A stretch of 50,961 nucleotides of DNA from an uncultured Bacteroidota bacterium (GTDB lineage Bacteria > Bacteroidota > Bacteroidia > Flavobacteriales > Flavobacteriaceae). Below the pieces are notes generated by a model. That model was given only the letters and a program-made list of their open reading frames with translations. It ran no database searches and was not told the DNA's origin. The DNA lies in assembly GCA_902618245.1 (NCBI GenBank), contig CACMZR010000009.1, positions 1 through 50,961 on the forward strand, written 5' to 3'. A program made the position numbers and the translations under genes. Shown here piece after piece: positions 45,441-50,961 of the stretch (position 1 is its first letter; the number at the start of each line of letters is the position of its first letter).

Positions 45441-46106
45441 TTAAAACCTTGGTTCCAAAACAAATAAATAGAAACAGTACCAAGGAATTATTTTAAAAGT
45501 GCAAAGATAAAGAATAAAATAAAAAACTTCTTTTGGAAGAAATTTAAATAATGTTAAAAACAACCTAGTTTGTGATAAAAACCATGATATTAAAGTAATG
45601 CCTACAAAAGAATATAACAATAACGATGGCATTTCACTGTAAAAACCAATTAAAATTAATCCAAAATACAAATATGCATATTGCAAATTAAGTGTAAAGT
45701 TTTTGAAGATTAAAGGTTTTATTTTTTTCCAAAATCCAACTTTTTTTGTCATCATTGTCACTAAAAAATACCTAATTACAAGAAAAATAGTCAGAAATAA
45801 AAAAAGGAAACAGAACTCAAAAAAATAAGTTTTTTTAAAAAAAAATTTCTCAGAAAAAAATATAAATGAGAGGATAATTGTATTTAAAATTATCAAAGTT
45901 CCAACAATATTATATGGATTTAGATACTGAGTTTCCCTTTCAGAATTATGTTTACTAAAATAGAGGTCAGTTTTCAGAAAATTGAATAACCTAGTTGTTC
46001 TAATAGGATTTATTTTAACCAATAAGTAAGTTAAAAATATATTGAATATTAAAGCAAAACTTATCCAATCTTGATTTAAATTTGATTTAAAAATTAATTC
46101 TCCCAT
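45441..46106 (-). CDS. DUF4271 membrane protein
   Basis: A 221-residue protein with about six helices, rich in Phe, Leu and Ile, ending CTFKIIPWYCFYLFVLEPRF. This matches the DUF4271 family, which regularly precedes hemD in flavobacteria. No function is known. hemD follows 14 bp downstream, so the pair is probably one transcript. It is divergent from the glycosyltransferase gene by 86 bp. Confidence 0.82.
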   Translation of the reverse strand: MGELIFKSNLNQDWISFALIFNIFLTYLLVKINPIRTTRLFNFLKTDLYFSKHNSERETQYLNPYNIVGTLIILNTIILSFIFFSEKFFFKKTYFFEFCFLFLFLTIFLVIRYFLVTMMTKKVGFWKKIKPLIFKNFTLNLQYAYLYFGLILIGFYSEMPSLLLYSFVGITLISWFLSQTRLFLTLFKFLPKEVFYFILYLCTFKIIPWYCFYLFVLEPRF

Positions 46107-46192
46107 TTATCAAATTTAATTCATTTATAAAATAATTCTGCTAATCAGCTCTATAACTAAAACAAAACATTTGCTAATTTTACATAGCACGA

Positions 46193-46912
46193 ATGAAAAA
46201 AACTGTAGTAATTATTCCTACATATAATGAGATTGAAAATATCTCATTAATTATTGATTCTTTATTCAACATCAACTTAACCCTTGATGTTCTTGTTGTT
46301 GATGATAATTCTCCAGATGGAACATCTAAGGTTGTTAAAAATCTAATGGATAAGTACAAGAAAAAATTATTTTTAGAAAAAAAAGATAAAAAAGAAGGAT
46401 TAGGTGTAGCATATGTTCACGGTTTCAATTGGGCTTTAGTAAGAAATTATGATTATATATTTCAAATGGATGCCGACTTATCACATAATCCAAATGAATT
46501 AAAAAAAATGACAACACACCTTGATTTAGATGCTGATGTAATTATAGGCTCTCGATACAAAAATGGAGTCAATGTAATTAATTGGCCATTATCTAGAATC
46601 TTATTGTCATACATTGCCTCAATTTATGTTAGATCTATAACGTCTATGCCAATCAAAGATCCAACTTCTGGTTTTGTTGGTTATAAAAAAGAGGTTCTTG
46701 AGGCTTTAGATATAAATAGAATTAAGTTTGTTGGATATGCATTTCAAATAGAAATGAAATACAAGGCTTGGATTAAAGGTTTTAATCTAATTGAAGAATC
46801 TATAGTATTTTTAAATAGGGTTCATGGGAACTCAAAAATGGATAGAAGTATAATTTTGGAAGCTTTTTTTGGTGTTTTATATTTAAGAGTAAGCAAAAGA
46901 AAAATCAAGTAA
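46193..46912 (+). CDS. Polyprenol-phosphate mannose synthase-like glycosyltransferase (GT2)
   Basis: A 239-residue GT2 enzyme. Marks: VVIIPTYNEIENI, VLVVDDNSPDGTSKVV, FQMDADLSHNPNEL with the metal-binding DAD, and GSRYKNGV. The C-terminal part has the SRILLSYIASIYVRSIT and DPTSGFVGYKKEVL blocks of the dolichol-phosphate-mannose synthase group. No transmembrane tail is present. It probably transfers a hexose from a nucleotide sugar to a polyprenyl phosphate at the inner membrane. pyrC starts 1 bp after its stop. Confidence 0.9.
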   Translation: MKKTVVIIPTYNEIENISLIIDSLFNINLTLDVLVVDDNSPDGTSKVVKNLMDKYKKKLFLEKKDKKEGLGVAYVHGFNWALVRNYDYIFQMDADLSHNPNELKKMTTHLDLDADVIIGSRYKNGVNVINWPLSRILLSYIASIYVRSITSMPIKDPTSGFVGYKKEVLEALDINRIKFVGYAFQIEMKYKAWIKGFNLIEESIVFLNRVHGNSKMDRSIILEAFFGVLYLRVSKRKIK

Positions 46913-46913
46913 G

Positions 46914-48251
46914 ATGGGAGCTATAAAAATTATAAACGGAAAATTAGTTAATGAAGGTTGTATTGAGGAAAAAGATATTTTGATATTTAATGATAGGATA
47001 GAAAAGATTAGTAATTCGATTCATACCTCTGGAAATATTAAAGTCTTTGATGCTTCTGGGAAATATATAATTCCAGGTCTTATTGATGATCAAGTCCATT
47101 TTAGGGAACCGGGTTTAACGCATAAAGCAACTATTGAGACAGAATCTAAAGCTGCAATAGCCGGTGGTGTTACGTCTTTTTTAGAAATGCCAAACACAAT
47201 TCCTCAAACAACAACAATGATCGATTGGGAGCATAAAAATGTTATTGCCTCTAAAAATTCTTTTGCCAACTATGGGTTTATGTTTGGAGGTACAAATAAC
47301 AACTTAGAGGAAATTAAAGCTTTAGATGAAAAAAAAGTTCCAGCATTAAAACTTTTTTTAGGTTCTTCTACTGGAAATATGTTAATCAATAATCAAGAGG
47401 TATTAAAAGAGATTTTTAAAAGCACAAACTTAGTTATCGCTGTTCATTGCGAGGATGAATATATAATAAACAAAAATCTTATTGAAGCAAAAAAAAAATA
47501 TGGCAAAAATATACCGATGAGTTATCATCCGAAAATTAGAAGTGAAGAAGCATGTTTCGTTTCCTCATCAAATGCGATAAAATTAGCGAAAGAAACAGGA
47601 GCACGTTTACATGTATTTCATCTTTCTACAGCAAAGGAACTTTCACTTTTTCAAAATGATGTCCCTTTAAAACAAAAAAAAATTACTTCTGAGGTTTGTA
47701 CACATCATCTTTGGTTTAATGATAACGATTATTTAGAAAAGGGATCTAAAATTAAATGGAATCCGTCTATAAAAACAAAGAAAGATCAAAAGGCACTTTG
47801 GGATGGATTAAATCAAGATTATATCGATGTTCTAGCTACAGATCATGCTCCACATACCCGTCATGAAAAGTCTGCTCCTTATTTAATTTCACCATCTGGT
47901 GGACCTCTTGTACAACATTCGCTTTCAGCACTCCTTACTTGTTTTCATCAAAAACGCATCACATTAGAGAAAATTGTTGAAAAAGCGTGTCATAATCCTT
48001 CAATTCTTTTTGATATCAAAGATAGAGGTTATTTACGGGAGGGTTTTTTTGCTGATCTTGTTATAATAGATTTGCAAAAATATTATAATGTGAAAAAATC
48101 AAATATTTTGTATAAGTGTGGTTGGTCTCCTTTTGAAGATATAACTTTCAAAGGAATAGTAGAAAGGACCTTTGTCAATGGTCATCTGGCATATGATAAA
48201 GGAAAAATTTCTACTAAATCAACTGCGAGACAATTAACCTTCAATAGATGA
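46914..48251 (+). CDS. pyrC: Dihydroorotase (amidohydrolase) with altered metal motif
   Basis: A 445-residue cyclic amidohydrolase of the long dihydroorotase class. Blocks: IDDQVHFREPGLTHKA (residues 57-72), the carboxy-Lys region PALKLFLGSSTG, IAVHCEDE, LHVFHLSTAKE and VLATDHAPHTRHEK. The usual DxHxH reads D-D-Q-V-H, so the first metal His is Gln60; all other ligands appear present. It forms dihydroorotate in pyrimidine synthesis. It lies between the glycosyltransferase and a DUF4296 lipoprotein, whose ATG overlaps its TGA. Loss or change of activity cannot be judged from sequence. Confidence 0.9.
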   Translation: MGAIKIINGKLVNEGCIEEKDILIFNDRIEKISNSIHTSGNIKVFDASGKYIIPGLIDDQVHFREPGLTHKATIETESKAAIAGGVTSFLEMPNTIPQTTTMIDWEHKNVIASKNSFANYGFMFGGTNNNLEEIKALDEKKVPALKLFLGSSTGNMLINNQEVLKEIFKSTNLVIAVHCEDEYIINKNLIEAKKKYGKNIPMSYHPKIRSEEACFVSSSNAIKLAKETGARLHVFHLSTAKELSLFQNDVPLKQKKITSEVCTHHLWFNDNDYLEKGSKIKWNPSIKTKKDQKALWDGLNQDYIDVLATDHAPHTRHEKSAPYLISPSGGPLVQHSLSALLTCFHQKRITLEKIVEKACHNPSILFDIKDRGYLREGFFADLVIIDLQKYYNVKKSNILYKCGWSPFEDITFKGIVERTFVNGHLAYDKGKISTKSTARQLTFNR

Positions 48252-48616
48252 ATTATACTACTATAAAAATAAGTATTTCAATTTTTTTTCTACTGTTGAT
48301 TTTATGTTGTAAAGAACAGACTTTAGCTTATAAACCTAAAAATTTAATAGACGAATTAACAATGGAAAATATAATTTATGAAGCAATAATGATGGATGTC
48401 ATGAGTACTTTTAAACCAAAAAATAAAAAGTTTATTGGCATTGTAGGCTCACCTTATCTTTTTTTAAAATATAATATTGATAGTCTTCAACTTGTAAGAA
48501 GTAATGAATATTATACAAAAAATCCTAAAGTTATGAGTAAAATATATACAAAAGTATTGAAGAGAATGCAAAGAAGTAAAGATAGTATTGATAATATAAA
48601 AATTAAAGAAAATTAA
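48248..48616 (+). CDS. DUF4296 lipoprotein
   Basis: A 122-residue protein with a lipoprotein signal (FFLLLILCCKEQ). The DUF4296 part contains KNLIDELTMENIIYEA and SLQLVRSNEYYTKNPKVMSKIYTKVLKRM. Function is unknown; the family is fixed in Bacteroidota beside pyrC. Its start overlaps the pyrC stop by 4 bp (ATGA), suggesting coupled translation, and its stop interlocks with the convergent epimerase. Confidence 0.85.
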   Translation: MNYTTIKISISIFFLLLILCCKEQTLAYKPKNLIDELTMENIIYEAIMMDVMSTFKPKNKKFIGIVGSPYLFLKYNIDSLQLVRSNEYYTKNPKVMSKIYTKVLKRMQRSKDSIDNIKIKEN

Positions 48617-49593
48617 ACGGAAGTTATACTTTTAATTTCTTTATACTCAAATGATAATAATCTTGAAACTTTAGAACCATCGTAAATCTGTTTCGAACAA
48701 AGTGTTTGAATTATAGCCCGACTCATAAATCTTTTTCTTATACCTAAAGTTTGAAATATTATTTCTATAACTAAAAAAAAGTTGAGTAAAAATTTACTTA
48801 ATGGGAAAAAGGCTTTTCTTTTTCCTTTAGATAATCTAAACTTGTCGAAAAGCATTCTTTGATCAATATTCTCACTTACCAAAATGAAACGTTCATTTTT
48901 TACTGATGAATTTAAAAGTAGTATTAATATTCTTGATACATCACTAATATCTATAACAGCTATCTTTCCTGTTGGATAGAAAAGAAAATTACTCTTAGCA
49001 ATTTCAAATATTTTTTTCATACTTGAATTATTGAGTTTGTCTCCCAAAATTAAACCTGGGTTTACTATAATAACATCTAATCCCTCTTGTGAGCCTCTCC
49101 AAACTTCTAATTCTGAAGCAATTTTAGATTGAGCATACAGAGTGTAATTTCTGTTATCATTCCACGAATGTGACTCATTTATTATTTTAACATCTTTATC
49201 AGCACCAATGGATGAGATAGAACTTAAATAAAATAGTTTTTTTACTTTATGTTTTAAACATATGTTCACCACATTTGAAGTCCCTTCAATGTTTGTTTTA
49301 AATAATTCGTACTTGTCGTAATTTGCTAGTGATATTTTTGCAGCACAATGGTAAACAAAGTCTACGCCTTTTATTGCATCGTTAAGACTAACAATATCAT
49401 TGAGATTTGCATTAACCCAATCAATACTTTTTAAATAGCATGATTTCATTAAATAATTTTTCTTTAGATGATATTTTAAATTATTTAATTTTTCTTTACA
49501 TCTATAAGTAACTCTTAACTTTAGATTTTCCTTGTAACATTCTAAAATTAGATGAGAGCCAACAAGACCTGTGCCCCCTATAATTAAAATCAT
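48613..49593 (-). CDS. NAD-dependent epimerase/dehydratase (extended SDR)
   Basis: A 326-residue Rossmann protein. The nucleotide-binding motif is LIIGGTGLVGSHLI at the N-terminus; VDFVYHCAA and LSSISSIG follow; the catalytic pair is Tyr-Lys in YAQSKIASE; VNPGLILG is the next family block. The C-terminal third is basic and hydrophobic. The substrate, a nucleotide sugar or a steroid-like alcohol, is not determined. The gene sits between pyrC-DUF4296 and tyrS, facing the former and divergent from the latter. Confidence 0.9.
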   Translation of the reverse strand: MILIIGGTGLVGSHLILECYKENLKLRVTYRCKEKLNNLKYHLKKNYLMKSCYLKSIDWVNANLNDIVSLNDAIKGVDFVYHCAAKISLANYDKYELFKTNIEGTSNVVNICLKHKVKKLFYLSSISSIGADKDVKIINESHSWNDNRNYTLYAQSKIASELEVWRGSQEGLDVIIVNPGLILGDKLNNSSMKKIFEIAKSNFLFYPTGKIAVIDISDVSRILILLLNSSVKNERFILVSENIDQRMLFDKFRLSKGKRKAFFPLSKFLLNFFLVIEIIFQTLGIRKRFMSRAIIQTLCSKQIYDGSKVSRLLSFEYKEIKSITSV

Positions 49594-49620
49594 ATTATCT
49601 AAATTACACTTTTTTAATTT

Positions 49621-49649
49621 TTTGTTTAACTAATAGAAATATATCTTTA
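49621..49649 (+). promoter_or_regulatory. Candidate promoter of tyrS
   Basis: TTTG (49621-49624), 17 nt, then TATCTTTA (49642-49649), one mismatch from TAnnTTTG. The implied start near 49656 leaves a leader of only about 5 nt before the ATG at 49661. Confidence 0.45.
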
Positions 49650-49660
49650 CTAAAAAATTA

Positions 49661-50959
49661 ATGCAGACAAATTTTGTTGAAGAACTAAGATGGCGTGGTT
49701 TACTTCAGGATCTAATCCCAGAAACAGAAGCTTTTCTTTTAAATACTTCTACTAGGGGATATATAGGGTTTGATCCTACTTCAGATTCCCTTCATATAGG
49801 TAGCTTAGTTCAAATAATTATTTTAATGCATTTTCAAAAAGCTGGACACCACCCCATAGTTTTACTAGGAGGAGCTACAGGTATGATTGGTGATCCATCC
49901 GGAAAATCTGATGAAAGAAACTTGTTAGATCATAAAGTTCTTGAAAAAAATTGCAAGGATTTGAAAACTCAATTTGAAAAGTTTTTAAATTTTAGTTCCA
50001 AAATACCAAATCCCGCTTTAATAATAAATAACTATGATTGGATAAAATCAGTCTCTCTAATTGATTTTTCTAGAGATGTTGGAAAGCATTTAACTGTAAA
50101 CTATATGATGGCCAAGGAATCTGTAAAAAAACGATTATCAAATGATTCTAAGACTGGGATGTCCTTTACGGAATTCACATATCAACTACTTCAAGGATAT
50201 GACTTCTTTCATTTGCATAAAATTATGAATTGTAAACTTCAAATGGGAGGAAGTGATCAATGGGGAAATATTACAACTGGTGTAGAACTGATACGCAGAA
50301 AAGAGGGTTCAAAAGCTTATGCCATTACATGTCCTTTAATTAAAAAATCTGATGGCTCAAAATTTGGTAAAACAGAGGAAGGAAATGTTTGGTTAGATGA
50401 AAACAAAACTTCATGTTTTAAATTTTATCAGTTTTGGTTAAATACCTCGGATAACGATTCCATAAATTATATAAAGATGTTCACTTTTTTAAGTAAGGAA
50501 GAAATAGAAAAAAAAATAAATGAGCATTCTAAAGCACCGCATTTAAGAATACTTCAAAAAATAATAGCTAAAGAGGTAACAATATTAGTTCATGGCCAAG
50601 ATGCTTTTAATAAGGTTGTAAGCACGTCAGAAATTCTTTTTGGTAATTCTACTGAAAAAAATTTACAAAATTTAGATTCAAAAACTTTTTTGGAACTTTT
50701 TGAAGGTGTTCCTCAAGCTTTAGTTGAAAAGTCACTTTTATTTGATGGCTTGAGTATTGTAAGTGCCTTAGTTTCTCAAACAGGATTTTTAAAGTCAAAT
50801 GGTGAGGCAAGGCGGGCGTTATCAGAAAATGCAATTTCAGTAAATCAAAAAAAAGTAAATATAAATTTTACTTTAGGAGTAAATGATTTGATTGCAGAAA
50901 AATACATACTGCTAAGAAAAGGCAAAAAAAACTATTTTATTATTAAGGTTAATTTGTGA
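49661..50959 (+). CDS. tyrS: Tyrosyl-tRNA synthetase
   Basis: A complete 432-residue class I synthetase ending two bases before the window edge. The HIGH-type box is HIGS at residues 45-48 (DSLHIGSLVQ); LGGATGMIGDPSGKSDER and QMGGSDQWGNITTG bind tyrosine; the KMSKS-type loop is SKFGKT near residue 234. The C-terminal S4 RNA-binding domain is FLKSNGEARRALSENAISVNQ. It charges tRNA-Tyr. Confidence 0.96.
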   Translation: MQTNFVEELRWRGLLQDLIPETEAFLLNTSTRGYIGFDPTSDSLHIGSLVQIIILMHFQKAGHHPIVLLGGATGMIGDPSGKSDERNLLDHKVLEKNCKDLKTQFEKFLNFSSKIPNPALIINNYDWIKSVSLIDFSRDVGKHLTVNYMMAKESVKKRLSNDSKTGMSFTEFTYQLLQGYDFFHLHKIMNCKLQMGGSDQWGNITTGVELIRRKEGSKAYAITCPLIKKSDGSKFGKTEEGNVWLDENKTSCFKFYQFWLNTSDNDSINYIKMFTFLSKEEIEKKINEHSKAPHLRILQKIIAKEVTILVHGQDAFNKVVSTSEILFGNSTEKNLQNLDSKTFLELFEGVPQALVEKSLLFDGLSIVSALVSQTGFLKSNGEARRALSENAISVNQKKVNINFTLGVNDLIAEKYILLRKGKKNYFIIKVNL

Positions 50960-50961
50960 TT

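Noticed and set aside
45427-45483. Hydrophobic N-terminal extension of hemD as a membrane anchor
   Set aside because: The segment overlaps the end of the DUF4271 gene, and the family normally starts at MKVKTILVSQPEP.
1-50961. CRISPR arrays, prophage, insertion sequences, defence systems
   Set aside because: No spaced direct repeats, transposase, integrase or phage structural genes were seen on either strand.

Overview
The window looks like a piece of chromosome from a marine-type flavobacterium (Bacteroidota, Flavobacteriia). The basis is the low GC content, the very tight gene packing, the C-terminal type IX secretion sorting domain on the first protein, the flavobacterial gene orders (exbB-exbD-exbD-OMP next to rpoN-asnS; leuS opposite ftsX-DUF3098-uppP-truB; DUF4271-hemD; glycosyltransferase-pyrC-DUF4296-epimerase-tyrS), and several promoter-like sites of the Bacteroidota form TTTG-N17..23-TAnnTTTG. 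The genus cannot be named from sequence alone. No CRISPR array, prophage or insertion sequence was seen.

Layout. Bases 1-3281 hold the 3' part of a large secreted modular protein (reelin-like segment, HYR repeats, calcium-binding type 3 repeats, type B sorting domain) that runs off the left edge. Bases 3278-11676 form an accessory patch of exported enzymes and lipoproteins: a xylose-isomerase-like protein, CotH kinase-like lipoprotein, esterase, EEP-family phosphatase/nuclease, DUF2911 protein, SGNH hydrolase and two different GH29 alpha-L-fucosidases. It looks like a small fucose-glycan degradation patch without SusC/SusD. Bases 11695-16247 carry fatty-acid beta-oxidation: a divergent SCP2 protein, a fadB-like fusion, a thiolase and a TetR regulator, with a palindromic operator candidate in the divergent gap. 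Bases 16254-17949 encode a UmuC/UmuD pair in the unusual order umuC then umuD, with a long inverted repeat over the umuC start.

Bases 18126-23521 hold sucA-sucB of the 2-oxoglutarate dehydrogenase complex, a retropepsin-like protease, tatD and tRNA-Ser(GGA). Bases 23700-25044 hold a GNAT acetyltransferase, a short candidate membrane peptide and a nitroreductase. Bases 25246-28358 are a TonB-energising ExbB/ExbD set plus an outer-membrane barrel, with a clear terminator between the last exbD and the barrel gene.

From 28363 to 41178 all twelve genes are on the minus strand and essentially housekeeping: ftsX, DUF3098, uppP, truB, nadA, nadB, nadC, pyrH, frr, an RND/MMPL exporter, asnS and rpoN. 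Two internal promoter candidates (before pyrH and before asnS) suggest they are not one transcript. The right end (41305-50959) carries leuS, an Lrp/AsnC regulator, hemD, DUF4271, a dolichol-phosphate-mannose-synthase-like glycosyltransferase, a dihydroorotase with an altered metal-binding motif, a DUF4296 lipoprotein, an NAD-dependent epimerase and tyrS.

Most of the window is ordinary flavobacterial core genome. I found no clearly new multi-gene system. The best leads are regulatory: the TetR-type palindrome before the beta-oxidation operon and the 13-bp inverted repeat enclosing the umuC start codon. Secondary leads are the fucosidase patch with its own inverted repeat, the Gln-for-His change in the dihydroorotase and the Cys pair in one ExbD.
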